A stretch of 64,000 nt of DNA from Leptospira tipperaryensis. GTDB lineage: Bacteria > Spirochaetota > Leptospiria > Leptospirales > Leptospiraceae. The notes beneath the pieces were generated by a model. That model was not told the origin of the DNA. It ran no database searches and saw only the letters and a list, made by a program, of their open reading frames with translations. Location of the stretch: positions 1,862,001 through 1,926,000 of the forward strand of contig NZ_CP015217.1 in the NCBI RefSeq assembly GCF_001729245.1. The letters are read 5' to 3'. Shown here one piece after another: positions 37,155 to 49,684 of this stretch. The first letter of the stretch is position 1. Each line of letters opens with the position of its first letter. A program made the translations under genes and the position numbers.

Positions 37155-39058
37155 AGGAACAAAAATTTTCCGGTTCTCTCGACGAACTGGAAGCCGTTCG
37201 CAAAGAACTGGAACGGGAAAAAAAAGAAGAAGACAATCTCTTTTCCAAAGACTGGCTCTCCCGTTCCTTGCAAGATAGAGTTCAGCTTGGAATTACGTTA
37301 TACCCTCTTGTATACGAAGAACAAGCCATCGGTCGAGACGGAAGTTGGATTCTTACCTTTCGATTTCCGGATCAGGAAGAATATCCTTCTAAGTTTCAAT
37401 CGGGCGCTCCGATTCAAATCGGAAAAGAAGAGGATCGTGCGCGCGCGATTCTCGTTTCCCTTCATAAAGAAAGAATACGAATCGCTATCGATGAAGTGCC
37501 GGAATGGGCCGAGGAAGGAAAGTGTCATCTCGATCTTTTGCCGGACGAAACCTCTTACAAAGAAATGTTTCGTGCCTTGGAAGTCGTATCCGACGCTAAG
37601 AAAGGAAGTCGATTGTATGTGAATCGTGAACTTCTTCTCGGATATGGAAAAGCGGATAAGATATCCCTGCGAGAAGCGGATAAAACTCGAGTTCAGGGAA
37701 GAATGAATTCTCGTCTGAACGAATCTCAGAAGAATGCTGTGTTGCACGCCGTTCTTTCCGAAGACGTCACGATCATCCACGGTCCTCCCGGAACCGGGAA
37801 AACTACAACATTAACCGAAATAGTAAGTCAACTCGTTGCGGAAGAAAGAAAAATTCTCGTTTCCGCTCCGACACATTCTGCCTGCGATCTTCTTGTGGAA
37901 TCCATTTCCGAAAAAGGAATTCCAGTATTGAGACTCGGACATCCCGCCAGAGTTTCTGAGACGGCTCTTCATTCGACATTGGACTATAAATTGTTTCATC
38001 ATCCCGACGGTAAATTGTTAAGCGAATACAGAAGGGAAGTTGTAGAAATCTCCAAACAAGCAAAAAAATACAAAAGAAACTTTGGAGAAAAGGAAAGAGA
38101 AGAAAGAAAGTCTCTTTTTCAAGAAGTCAAGGAACTCAAAAAAACGATTCGAACGATTGAAGCCGGACTAATCGACAGTCTCGTTTCTTCACATCCAGTG
38201 ATCGTATCTACTCCAGTCGCTTCGGCGAAAGGAATTTTGGAAGGACGATTCTTCGACTATTGTGTGTTAGACGAGTGTTCGCAAGCGCTCGAACCTGCCT
38301 CTTGGATCCCGATTTTGAAATCGGATCGAGTGATTCTCGCGGGAGACCACAAACAATTGCCGCCCACTTTGTTTTCGGAGAAGAATGCACTGGAAGTGAC
38401 CTTGTTTGAAAAGGCCGCTGAGAGACTTGCAGAATCCGAACGCGTTTTCCTTCTCGACACTCAATACAGAATGAAGGATGAAATTGCCGAGTTTTCTTCC
38501 CAAGAGTTTTATTCTAACCTTTTGAAATCGGGTCGCCCGCTGGAAGAAAGGACTTCTAATTTTCCCGAAGACTTTCCGTTTCTCCATTCTTTCCAATGGA
38601 TCGATACCGCCGGAACCGATAGCGAGGAAGTTTCCGTCGACGACAGTTTGACAAATCCGTTCGAAGCCGATCTGCAGATTCGAATCTGCGTTTTGTTAAG
38701 CGAAGTCGGTTGGCCCGAGGAAGAGATTACGATTCTTTCTCCGTATCGCGCTCAAGTGAAATTGATATCCGAAAAACTGAAAGAGGCAAATCTTACGAAG
38801 ATTCGGGTTTCAACGATCGATTCCTTCCAAGGGAGAGAAAATCGTTGTATTCTTCTTGGCTTTGTCCGTTCCAATGAAGAAGGAAAATCCGGGTTCTTAA
38901 AAGAATCCAGAAGGATCAACGTGGGAATGACGAGGGCGAAGGATCTTTTGCTTTGTTTCGGGGATAGTTCTACACTTTCCGGCGATCCGTTCTTATCCAA
39001 ACTCATTCAATTTGCCGAAGAGAAGAAAGTCTTCCGAACCGCCTGGGAATTTTTATAA
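37151..39058 (+). CDS. UPF1/IGHMBP2-like superfamily 1 helicase
   Basis: A 635-residue SF1B helicase. An N-terminal beta domain (about 35-160) is followed by Walker A GPPGTGKTT (211-219), motif Ia VSAPTHSACDLL, the Q/II box CVLDECSQALEP, motif III LAGDHKQLPPT and motif IV RVFLLDTQYRM. Motif V STIDSFQGRE and motif VI INVGMTRAKDLLLCFGD complete the set. These are the ordered motifs of the Upf1-like group (Smubp-2, Dna2 tail). Start is TTG at 37151, overlapping the previous stop by four bases. Bacterial members have roles in RNA or DNA unwinding; there is no nuclease or Cys-His domain here. Confidence 0.9.
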   Translation: MKEQKFSGSLDELEAVRKELEREKKEEDNLFSKDWLSRSLQDRVQLGITLYPLVYEEQAIGRDGSWILTFRFPDQEEYPSKFQSGAPIQIGKEEDRARAILVSLHKERIRIAIDEVPEWAEEGKCHLDLLPDETSYKEMFRALEVVSDAKKGSRLYVNRELLLGYGKADKISLREADKTRVQGRMNSRLNESQKNAVLHAVLSEDVTIIHGPPGTGKTTTLTEIVSQLVAEERKILVSAPTHSACDLLVESISEKGIPVLRLGHPARVSETALHSTLDYKLFHHPDGKLLSEYRREVVEISKQAKKYKRNFGEKEREERKSLFQEVKELKKTIRTIEAGLIDSLVSSHPVIVSTPVASAKGILEGRFFDYCVLDECSQALEPASWIPILKSDRVILAGDHKQLPPTLFSEKNALEVTLFEKAAERLAESERVFLLDTQYRMKDEIAEFSSQEFYSNLLKSGRPLEERTSNFPEDFPFLHSFQWIDTAGTDSEEVSVDDSLTNPFEADLQIRICVLLSEVGWPEEEITILSPYRAQVKLISEKLKEANLTKIRVSTIDSFQGRENRCILLGFVRSNEEGKSGFLKESRRINVGMTRAKDLLLCFGDSSTLSGDPFLSKLIQFAEEKKVFRTAWEFL

Positions 39059-39654
39059 TCTTCGAAACAGAGTGCGGTTGCTTCGGGATGGATTGGTTGG
39101 GAACGCTTTCGCCCAGACGCCACTGAGATGGATTCTGATCACGAAACGTTTTGTCGTGAAGTGCCAGAGTTTTATTGCAAACAAATTTTTTCAGAGTTAC
39201 TTTGTCGGAACAAATAAGAGCTATCGAAATTAGATCTGAAATCGAATCCAACTTTTTCCGACTAAGCATTTGCTAAAGAATTATCGTTGAGAATATACGG
39301 TTTTTTAATGTACGGAGCTTCGGATTCTTCCTGCCGCCTTTTTTTCGTTCAAGATCGGAACTTTCTTATCAACAAGTTGAGAGGGAATTGAAGCGAGAGT
39401 TGTCCTTTGTTAGAGCTCCTACAAAATGGAATTTTTCTTGCAAAATCCCGTTTTTCTGATAGAGAAAAGTTTCCGGATGCTTTCCACCACCCACCCCTCC
39501 ACCCAAAATCAGGGCGGGGCCGCCGCGACTTCTACACTATAATGTCGGAGTTCCTACGGGGTTTTTAGCTCCTATTCGAACGTTTCCGACTTTTTCTTAT
39601 TTTTTTCTTAAAAGACTAAATCGGAACCCTATCGACTGATTCTATCGTAAAACA
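39059..39654. other. Intergenic region of 596 bp
   Basis: Between the helicase and the nrsF-like gene. The right part holds repeat copy B (39409-39557). The left part (39059-39408) has no convincing gene: two weak overlapping frames (73 and 88 codons, opposite strands) lack family motifs and proper ribosome-binding sites. The 39070-39180 stretch may be another dispersed Leptospira repeat, from memory only. Confidence 0.5.
39409..39557 (-). repeat. Dispersed about 150-bp element, copy B (inverted)
   Basis: A 149-bp block bounded by GTTAGAGCTCCTAC (39409-39422) and GTCGGAGTTCCTAC (39544-39557). Its reverse complement shares with copy A the core GGCGGCCCCGCCCTGA then TTGGGTGGAGG, and the segment TCCGGAAACTTTTCTCTA, in the same order and spacing. 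It lies in a gene-free stretch. The related ends and conserved core mark a mobile-type repeat. Confidence 0.75.
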
Positions 39655-40287
39655 TTACCACTTTAGAATATTCTTAAATGCGAGAGAGCCGATCAAGAAT
39701 AGAAGCACACTCGGAAGCCCGTGTGAAAAAAGGATATGATATGAGGACTGGTCTCCGCAGACAAATTTAAGACAAAAGTTTGCAAGGGCAAGACTAAAGA
39801 CCGAAAGAACCGCCGCGCTCAAAACCGGATTTCCGGGTTTTCCTTTTCTAAATAGATATAAACCGCTCCCGCAAAAAACGAGACTTGAAATAAATATGAT
39901 CGCCGAACAACGACCTATGTGATGACTGAACTCGTGATCTGCAATGATATCCCAGGCATATAAACCCGCGGAGTAAAGAACCCAAATGAAACTCAGAAGG
40001 ATCGGAAGTTTAGAAGATTTCGAAAAAGATTCCTCCGGAAATCTCAATTGAGAAAGAATCCAAAACGAACTGATTCCTACGATTGCAATCCATAAAAAAT
40101 CAGGAAACAAAGTTGGAATGTGAATTAGAGGAGCCGTAATCGGATTAAGAGATAATAAGAATAGAATGAAAACGATTGCAAAAATAGGAAGCAACATGAC
40201 GAAATTGCCCCAAAGGTTTTCTTTGGATGGGGGCTCGGCCGCCATTTTTTGGATTAAGGATTCGGTTTTCTCTTCTTTACTCAACAT
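39655..40287 (-). CDS. nrsF: NrsF-type anti-sigma factor (DUF1109-like membrane protein)
   Basis: The 210-residue protein has a short cytoplasmic N-terminus (about 1-28) and six hydrophobic helices (for example FVMLLPIFAIVFILFLLSL, LLSFIWVLYSAGLYAWDII, SVLLFLIGSLAFKNIL). Cys 127 (HHIGRC) and Cys 177 (KFVCGDQSSYHILFSHGLP) lie 50 residues apart. In Caulobacter NrsF, the negative regulator of SigF, the two conserved cysteines needed for metal/oxidant sensing (131 and 181, as I recall) have the same spacing. The gene is divergent from an ECF sigma gene of the matching kind. I infer a membrane anti-sigma that holds SigF until its cysteines are modified. Confidence 0.75.
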   Translation of the reverse strand: MLSKEEKTESLIQKMAAEPPSKENLWGNFVMLLPIFAIVFILFLLSLNPITAPLIHIPTLFPDFLWIAIVGISSFWILSQLRFPEESFSKSSKLPILLSFIWVLYSAGLYAWDIIADHEFSHHIGRCSAIIFISSLVFCGSGLYLFRKGKPGNPVLSAAVLSVFSLALANFCLKFVCGDQSSYHILFSHGLPSVLLFLIGSLAFKNILKW

Positions 40288-40302
40288 ATTCTAAGTTATA
40301 AT

Positions 40303-40319
40303 ATTGGAAATTTTCCAAT
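40303..40319. promoter_or_regulatory. Palindrome in the nrsF-sigF divergent promoter region
   Basis: ATTGGAAATTTTCCAAT is a perfect odd palindrome lying 16 bases upstream of the nrsF-like start and 99 bases before the sigma gene. It could be an operator for either gene. No factor can be named. Confidence 0.35.
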
Positions 40320-40408
40320 TTTAAAGAATGGTTGGACAATAATTTCTTCCTGCTTCAGGCTGGAAGGAAATCGGGTTCAACTGTTTCTATATTCGAAGGT
40401 CGCAAGCA

Positions 40409-40975
<567 letters not shown>

Positions 40976-41008
40976 CAAAACTGCAACCAAACAAGTCCAA
41001 CAAATAGC

Positions 41009-42223
41009 ATGTCTTCGCAACCGCCCAATGGTATCAGAGTAGAATTTTTAGATTCTATCTCCTCGATTTCCAAGGAAGAATGGAACGCAATCTCCGATCC
41101 AAAAAACCCATTCTTAGAATACGACTTTTTACATTCTCTCGAAATCTCCCGTTGTATCGGTTCAAACACTTCTTGGATTCAGAAGTATTGTATTCTCAAA
41201 AAGGAAGGACGTTTCTCAGCGGTTATTCCTCTTTTTCTCAAGTTTGATTCTTACGGAGAATACATCTTTGATTTTCAGTGGGCTCAATTCTTCTCTCAAG
41301 CTGGTTTGAATTATTATCCCAAAGGTCTCGTTGCGATTCCGTTTACTCCTGCCAACGGCAAACGAATTCTCCATACAAAGGAAATGAGTCTCGAAGAAGT
41401 TTGTTCCTATATGATTCCGGAGCTCCTTCGTTTTTCCGAAGAAGAGGGTCTTTCCGGAGTTCATTTTCTATTCTTAGAAAAAGAAGAATCGGAAGTTCTG
41501 GAGAATTACGGATTTGCCACCCGGCTTTCGCACCAATTTCACTGGATGAACCGGGACTACTCAAGTTTTGACGATTACTTGGGTGCGATGAAATCCAAGA
41601 AAAGAATGCAGATCAAACGGGAACGCGAGATCGTTCGTAGCTACGGCCTCGAAATCAGAATCCTAGAAGGAAATGAGATTCAAAAATCGGATATGAATTC
41701 GATCTGGCAATTCTATCAAGACACACATTCCAGAAAATGGGGCTCCGCTTATCTCAATCGTAAGTTTTTTGATTCGGCCTTTGATACGTTTCGAGAAAGG
41801 GTCGTTTTGGTTCTCGCCTCGCGGGACGGAAAACCCATCGCGGGAACCTTCAATCTCCGCAAAGGAGATTTTTTATACGGAAGATATTGGGGTTGTATCG
41901 AATACCATTCTCATCTTCATTTTGAATGTTGTTTTTATCAATTGATCGACTACGCGATTCGTGAGAAAATCAAAGTCTTTGAGGCCGGCGCCCAAGGAGA
42001 ACACAAATTCCTCCGAGGATTTCCTGCGATGCCGACTTATAGTTCGCATAGGATTTTTCATCCGGGCGCGAGAAATGCGATTGAACGTTTCCTAAAAGAA
42101 GAAAGACTGCACATGCAGGAAATGATTCAAGAAACCAACGAGCACTCTCCGCTTAAGGAATTTTCGAGCGAAACATTCTTCCGAGACAATGCGATCGCAG
42201 ATAAGGGGAGTCGAGATCCATGA
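41009..42223 (+). CDS. COG3146-type FemAB/GNAT-like acyltransferase
   Basis: The 404-residue protein belongs to the 'predicted N-acyltransferase' family (PF04339, FemAB-like double GNAT fold). Indicators are EYDFLHSLEISRCIGSNTSWIQKYCILKKEGRFSAVIPLFLK, FSQAGLNYYPKGLVAIPFTPANGKR, the HWMNRDYSSFDDYLGAMKSKKR block, GKPIAGTFNLRKGDFLYGRYWG and FEAGAQGEHKFLRGF. Substrate is unproven; FemAB relatives transfer amino acids to cell-wall precursors. It overlaps clpS by four bases, so it is in the same operon as the Clp genes, an association I recall as common for this family. Confidence 0.88.
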   Translation: MSSQPPNGIRVEFLDSISSISKEEWNAISDPKNPFLEYDFLHSLEISRCIGSNTSWIQKYCILKKEGRFSAVIPLFLKFDSYGEYIFDFQWAQFFSQAGLNYYPKGLVAIPFTPANGKRILHTKEMSLEEVCSYMIPELLRFSEEEGLSGVHFLFLEKEESEVLENYGFATRLSHQFHWMNRDYSSFDDYLGAMKSKKRMQIKREREIVRSYGLEIRILEGNEIQKSDMNSIWQFYQDTHSRKWGSAYLNRKFFDSAFDTFRERVVLVLASRDGKPIAGTFNLRKGDFLYGRYWGCIEYHSHLHFECCFYQLIDYAIREKIKVFEAGAQGEHKFLRGFPAMPTYSSHRIFHPGARNAIERFLKEERLHMQEMIQETNEHSPLKEFSSETFFRDNAIADKGSRDP

Positions 42224-42551
42224 GCGAGATCTTTCGATTTGATACGGAAGAACAGACTTTGACCAAGGAGAAGGTCAAACTCAAACGTCCTTCCAAATAC
42301 AGGGTTATCATACTCAACGACGATTTTACTCCTATGGAATTCGTCGTTTGGATTTTACAAGTAGTCTTTCACAGAACAAGAGCGGAAAGCGAACAGATCA
42401 TGCTAAAGGCTCATATTACGGGGAAAGCGTTATGCGGCGTTTATTCGCACGATGTGGCGCGAACCAAGGTCATACAAGTTCAACAATTGGCGGATCAACA
42501 CGGATACCCACTGCATTGTACGATGGAAGTGGAGGAAGGAGAAGAAGAATC

Positions 42552-42555
<4 letters not shown>
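42220..42555 (+). CDS. clpS: ATP-dependent Clp protease adaptor ClpS
   Basis: A 111-residue N-end-rule adaptor that delivers substrates with destabilising N-terminal residues to ClpAP. The family core is intact: KYRVIILNDDFTPMEFVVWILQVVFHRTRAESEQIML and KALCGVYSHDVARTKVIQVQQLAD. The binding-pocket N-D-D and the terminal HPLHCTMEVEE-like strand (YPLHCTMEVEEG) are seen. It overlaps both neighbours by 4 bases (acyltransferase and clpA). Together clpS-clpA form the standard pair. Confidence 0.97.
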
Positions 42556-44789
<2,234 letters not shown>

Positions 44790-44813
44790 ACTTAAAAAAC
44801 TTTCCAGGATCCG

Positions 44814-46547
44814 ATGAAACAAAAATACGTACGTATCATACTGATACTTCTCCTTATTTCGTGTAAGGAAGTTCCGCTTTCGATCGAAGGAAAGCAAGTT
44901 TCCACAGACTTACTCGTAACTCCTTCCAATCAAAGAAAACATACCGATTATTTTAGCGAGAGTAAAAATCTGATGATCGCATCCGATTCTCCCGAAGCCA
45001 CCGCGGCTGGGATCGAAGTGGGAAAGTTAGGCGGAAATGTCGTGGACGTTGTCGTCGCTACTTCCTTTGCGATCTCCGTGACGAGACCCCATTCGACCGG
45101 TTTGGGAGGAGGCGGTTTTCTCGTTCTCTATCTAAAAGAATTTTCGGAACCGATTGCGTTTGATTTTAGAGAAAGGGCGCCGAGCGCGGCCTCCCGCAAT
45201 ATGTATAAAAGAAAACCGAAAGAGGATTCTCTTTTTGGATTTCGTGCGGTTGGTGTTCCGGGTAACGTGGCCGGTCTGATTCAGATTCAAAAACGTTTTG
45301 GTAAACTCCCGCTCAAGTCAATCATAGCTCCTGCGATTCGTTTAGCGGAGAATGGTTTTCCGGTTTACGCGGATCTTTTTTCTGCGATTCAAAAATCATC
45401 CAAGGACATGGACGAGGAAATGAAAGGAATTTTTCTTCCCAAGGGTAAGGTTCCCGAAGTCGGTTCCTTGCTCGTCCAAAAAGATCTCGCCAATACTCTA
45501 AAACTAATTTCCGAAACCGGAGAAAGAGAGTTCTATCACGGTAAAATCGCAGAATCGATCGTGAACTCGATGAAGAAAAACGGAGGTCTGATTTCTTCCC
45601 AAGATTTGAAAGGTTTTCGAGTGATTGAAAAGAAAACGCTGAAGTCGTCTTACAGAGATTATACGATCTATACGATGCCTCCTCCTTCTTCCGGCGTTCA
45701 TCTTCTTACGATGTTGTCCATGGTCGAAACAAAACCTCTGAAGGAATTGTATGACAAGGACGCGGCCGGTTATTATCATTTTATTACGGAAGCGATGCGT
45801 AGAGGATATGCGGACCGAGCGATTCTCGGCGGAGATCCGCAGTTTACAAAGATTCCGATCGATCGACTTCTATCAAAAAAATACGCGGAAGAAAAAATTA
45901 CTGACTTTGATCCAAAGCAGGCTTCGAGCAGCTCCTCTTTTTTAAAAGAATTAAACTTTAGCGTAGAATCTCCGCAAACCACTCATATTTCCGTGATGGA
46001 CAAGGATGGAAACGTTGCTTCGACAACTCAATCCATCAACTTTCGTTTCGGAGCTTCGGTCGTAGTTCCCGGTTATGGGATCGTCTTAAACGATACGATG
46101 GATGATTTCAGCCGTGCTCCCGGGGAACCGAATGTCTATGGACTTATCGGTGCGGAAGCGAATTCCATTCTTCCTAAAAAAACTCCACTGAGTAGTATGT
46201 CTCCGACTCTTGTTTTTAAAGGCAATCAAGCCTTTTTGGCTACGGGAGCTCCGGGTGGTTCTTATATTGTGAATGCAGTTTTACAGTCTTTGATCTATAA
46301 TTTGGATTTTAAGCTGACCCTGTATGAATCGGTGGCGAGAGGGAGAGTGCATCATCAATTCTTTCCCGATGCGGTCTTTATCGAAAAGTCGGTGAACGAA
46401 CGAAACGTTTTCGACGGACTTTCCGCGAGAAAACACGATATACGAATCGCACCGAACTTTGCAAAATTATTCTCGGTCAAAAGAGAGAATGGAATGCTCT
46501 ACGGAGCTTCCGATCCACGTGGAGAAGGGGCCACAGGCGGACTTTGA
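44814..46547 (+). CDS. ggt: Gamma-glutamyltransferase, lipoprotein form
   Basis: Hydrolyses or transfers the gamma-glutamyl group of glutathione outside the cytoplasm. A signal with lipobox LLLISC (Cys 17) anchors it in the envelope. The catalytic threonine is the first Thr of QTTHISVMDKDGNVAS, at the autocleavage site between large and small subunits. SGGxGLGGGGFL-type loop (STGLGGGGFLVLY) and PGGSYIVN are conserved. The 577 residues fit a full precursor. It overlaps gshA by four bases, so degradation and synthesis of glutathione are in one operon. Confidence 0.92.
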   Translation: MKQKYVRIILILLLISCKEVPLSIEGKQVSTDLLVTPSNQRKHTDYFSESKNLMIASDSPEATAAGIEVGKLGGNVVDVVVATSFAISVTRPHSTGLGGGGFLVLYLKEFSEPIAFDFRERAPSAASRNMYKRKPKEDSLFGFRAVGVPGNVAGLIQIQKRFGKLPLKSIIAPAIRLAENGFPVYADLFSAIQKSSKDMDEEMKGIFLPKGKVPEVGSLLVQKDLANTLKLISETGEREFYHGKIAESIVNSMKKNGGLISSQDLKGFRVIEKKTLKSSYRDYTIYTMPPPSSGVHLLTMLSMVETKPLKELYDKDAAGYYHFITEAMRRGYADRAILGGDPQFTKIPIDRLLSKKYAEEKITDFDPKQASSSSSFLKELNFSVESPQTTHISVMDKDGNVASTTQSINFRFGASVVVPGYGIVLNDTMDDFSRAPGEPNVYGLIGAEANSILPKKTPLSSMSPTLVFKGNQAFLATGAPGGSYIVNAVLQSLIYNLDFKLTLYESVARGRVHHQFFPDAVFIEKSVNERNVFDGLSARKHDIRIAPNFAKLFSVKRENGMLYGASDPRGEGATGGL

Positions 46548-48106
46548 AAACAAAAGAATTTACTCAATCAAAGCTAGACGAGGTTTCTCTGGAAATTCTT
46601 TTACGCCACGCGGTAAAAGCAAAACACGGATTGGAAAAAGAAAGTATGCGAGTCAATCCGGATGGAACCCTCGCAAGAACTCCCCATCCGGAACATCTCG
46701 GTTCCAGTCTTACCAATCACTATATCAAAACCGATTTCGCCGAACCACAACTCGAGTACGCCACTCATCCTCGTCCTCGAATCGAAGCCAATATTCGAGA
46801 ATTACAAGATCTGCATATATATACGATCCGAAAATTAAACAACGAGTTGATCTGGCCTTTTAGCATGCCTCCGATTTTACCGGAAGACGAAAACGACATC
46901 CCGCTCGGACAATACGGGAGTTCCGCTTCCGGTAAATGGAAGACGATCTATCGCCACGGACTCGGGCTTCGTTACGGAAGAAGAATGCAGACGATTTCGG
47001 GAGTTCACTATAACTTCTCTTTCTCCAATATATTCTTGAGACAATTTTTAGGAAAGGACGTGTCCAATTTTACAAAGGAAGAAATCTCTTCTTTGTATTT
47101 GCACGTTATCCGAAACTTCATGAGAAGGGTTCACTATTTGACCTATCTCACCGGATCTTCTTCCGTTTTCGATTCCACCTTCCTCCCCAATCCCGGGGAT
47201 CTTAAATTTGAAAGACATAAGAATTTTACGATGTATTCTCCCTATGCGACTTCCCTTCGTATGAGCGAGATCGGTTACACGAGCAAAGTTCAGGATACAT
47301 TAGGAATTCATTATAATTCTTTGGCGGAATACGTGGATCGTATGTGTTACGCGGTTCACACTCCGTATGAGAAGTATGAATCCTTTCCAAGAACTCCGGA
47401 TGCTCAGCTCAATCCGAATTATCTTCAGATCGAAAACGAGTTCTATTCCCCCGTACGTCCGAAACAAGTTCCAAAAGGTGATGAAAGACCTCTGGATGCG
47501 CTTTTAAGAAGGGGAATCGAATATATAGAAATTCGATCCTTGGACATCGATCCGTATTCTCCTTTGGGGGTTTGTAGACACAATCTCGCGTTCACTCAGT
47601 TGATTCTTCTGGATTCTCTTTTGACTCCGTCGCCTTCCATCGACGCGGAGGAGAACGAAATTCAAAAAGAAAATCTGAGTAAGGTGATTTGGGAAGGAAG
47701 AAAACCCGATTTGAAAATCAGGGTCGGAAATTCCGAAAAGAACTTTCAACAAACGGGTGCAGAATATTCGGAATCCTTGAGACACTACGCGAAAATTTTG
47801 GATCTCCACACAGGAAGAAAGGCCTATCAAGAAGCGATCGACTTTCAGATTCGGAAATGGAGGAATCCTGATAAAACTCCTTCCGGAAAATTGTTATGCG
47901 AAATCCTAAAACGTGGAATCGAATTTAGAGATAAGGGAATGGAACTCGCGAGGGAAAATCGAAGAGCCCTTTCTTATATGGAATATTCTCCGGGAACCCT
48001 TATGAAGATCGAAAAGGAATCGCAGAGATCCTTTCAAGAAAAAGAACAATTAGAGAAAGAAGAATCTCAAACCCACTATCCCACAGTCAAACTATGCAAT
48101 CACTGA
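46544..48106 (+). CDS. gshA: Glutamate-cysteine ligase, GshA (proteobacterial-type fold)
   Basis: Makes gamma-glutamylcysteine, the first step of glutathione synthesis. The 520-residue protein has the PF04262 pattern: HGLEKESMRVNPDGTLARTPHP, LGSSLTNHYIKTDFAEPQLEYAT, LWPFSMPP-like IWPFSMPP and GLGLRYGRRMQTISGVHYNFS. A later block reads IEYIEIRSLDIDPYSPLGV, holding substrate-binding residues. The TTG start at 46544 overlaps the ggt stop. The C-terminal about 40 residues are charged and non-conserved. In GshF fusions this domain and the next gene's domain are one protein; here they are separate. Confidence 0.94.
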   Translation: MKTKEFTQSKLDEVSLEILLRHAVKAKHGLEKESMRVNPDGTLARTPHPEHLGSSLTNHYIKTDFAEPQLEYATHPRPRIEANIRELQDLHIYTIRKLNNELIWPFSMPPILPEDENDIPLGQYGSSASGKWKTIYRHGLGLRYGRRMQTISGVHYNFSFSNIFLRQFLGKDVSNFTKEEISSLYLHVIRNFMRRVHYLTYLTGSSSVFDSTFLPNPGDLKFERHKNFTMYSPYATSLRMSEIGYTSKVQDTLGIHYNSLAEYVDRMCYAVHTPYEKYESFPRTPDAQLNPNYLQIENEFYSPVRPKQVPKGDERPLDALLRRGIEYIEIRSLDIDPYSPLGVCRHNLAFTQLILLDSLLTPSPSIDAEENEIQKENLSKVIWEGRKPDLKIRVGNSEKNFQQTGAEYSESLRHYAKILDLHTGRKAYQEAIDFQIRKWRNPDKTPSGKLLCEILKRGIEFRDKGMELARENRRALSYMEYSPGTLMKIEKESQRSFQEKEQLEKEESQTHYPTVKLCNH

Positions 48107-49125
48107 AATTGAAATCGGGAGAATTTATCTCACCCGATATTTTCACACTAAAAGATTTCGAAGATCTGGAAATTTCCACTCAGATCGTGATCCGAGACGC
48201 CCTCAATCGAGGTCTCGAAGTTGAAATTTTGGATCGAAAGAATCATTTTCTTCGGTTAAAAAATTCTTCCGGACACGTTCAATACGTAAAGGAAGCTTCC
48301 AAGACGGTACTCGATTCTTATATGACCTTTCTCGTGATGGAGAATAAAACGATTTCAAAAATCGTAATGGATGAAGCGGGTCTTCAAGTTCCTGCGGGAG
48401 ATAGTTTCGGCGAACCCGAACCCGCACTTTCGTTTTGGGAAATTCATAATGAAAAGAAGATGGTCGTAAAACCGGTCACTACAAATTTCGGAATTGGAAT
48501 CACCATTCTTCCTCCCAAAGCCTCGGTAGAGGACGCGAAAAAAGCGATCAAAATCGCCTTCAATCATTCCGAATCCGTAATCGTGGAAGAATTTGCGGAA
48601 GGAAATGAGTATCGTTTTTTAGTGATCGGTGATGAAACCGTTGCCGTTTGCAATCGGATTCCGGCTAACGTGACGGGCGACGGTAAACATACGATAGAAG
48701 AACTCGTCGCTTTAAAAAACGAAGATCCGAGACGCGGAGTTGGACACGTAACTCCTCTCGAAAAAATTCAACTCGGAGATACGGAACTCGACGTTCTGGA
48801 GCAGGCTCACCTCACGAAAGATTTTATTCCCGCAAACGAACAAAAAGTTTTCCTTCGAAAAAATTCCAATATCAGTACGGGTGGAGATTCGATCGACGTA
48901 ACGGATCTCGCAGATTCTTATTATAAGGATCTTGCGGTAAAGGCAGCGAAGTCGGTGGGAGCGAAAATCTGCGGAGTGGATATCATCCTGAAAGATTTGG
49001 AAACAAAGGGAGATTATAGAATCCTGGAGTTGAACTTCAACCCCGTCTTATACATTCATAACTATCCGTATGAAGGCAAAAACAGGGACGTTGGAAATAA
49101 AATATTAACGCTCTTGGGTTTTTAA
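48094..49125 (+). CDS. gshB: ATP-grasp glutathione synthetase, GshF C-terminal type
   Basis: Adds glycine to gamma-glutamylcysteine. The 343-residue ATP-grasp protein resembles the C-terminal half of bifunctional GshF/GshAB rather than E. coli GshB. Indicators are KPVTTNFGIGITILPP, SVIVEEFAEGNEYRFLVIGDETVAVCNRIPANVTGDGKHTI, ELVALKNEDPRRGVGH, VFLRKNSNISTGGDSID and GAKICGVDIILKD. It overlaps the gshA end by 13 bases and ends convergent with a glutaredoxin-like gene. So the GshF module exists here as two coupled genes. The reaction is inferred from family and neighbours. Confidence 0.9.
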   Translation: MQSLKLKSGEFISPDIFTLKDFEDLEISTQIVIRDALNRGLEVEILDRKNHFLRLKNSSGHVQYVKEASKTVLDSYMTFLVMENKTISKIVMDEAGLQVPAGDSFGEPEPALSFWEIHNEKKMVVKPVTTNFGIGITILPPKASVEDAKKAIKIAFNHSESVIVEEFAEGNEYRFLVIGDETVAVCNRIPANVTGDGKHTIEELVALKNEDPRRGVGHVTPLEKIQLGDTELDVLEQAHLTKDFIPANEQKVFLRKNSNISTGGDSIDVTDLADSYYKDLAVKAAKSVGAKICGVDIILKDLETKGDYRILELNFNPVLYIHNYPYEGKNRDVGNKILTLLGF

Positions 49126-49363
49126 GAAGCCAGTTTCTTTTTTACGTAGGTTACGATATCTCTGGATTCATACATCTGAGTGTTACCGTCTACGAGAAAA
49201 GGAACCTGACTCTTTCCGCCGAGTCGAACGACTTCATCTCGGCCGGGGGTTCCCCGGCTCGCTTCTACAAGTTCATAATCCTTTCCAGGCACCAAACCCA
49301 TCTTCGAAAATTCTTCTCGAACATAGGCGCAGTATGGACAGGTAAGAAAGTGGTAGAGTTTTA

Positions 49364-49367
<4 letters not shown>
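49122..49367 (-). CDS. Glutaredoxin-like protein (GST N-terminal type)
   Basis: The 81-residue thioredoxin-fold protein has active site CPYC (residues 10-13, LTCPYCAYVREEF), followed by the cis-Pro VPFLV (about 54-58) and a C-terminal helix YESRDIVTYVKK. The CPYC is that of dithiol glutaredoxins and the GST_N_3 layout is shared with glutathione S-transferase N-domains. It overlaps the monothiol glutaredoxin by four bases. It would use glutathione from the gsh genes ending four bases away on the other strand. Confidence 0.9.

Positions 49368-49680
<313 letters not shown>

Positions 49681-49684
<4 letters not shown>

Noticed and set aside
39003..39269. 88-codon - strand ORF near the helicase end
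   Set aside because: It overlaps the helicase 3' end, has no convincing start or ribosome-binding site, and matches no domain that I know.
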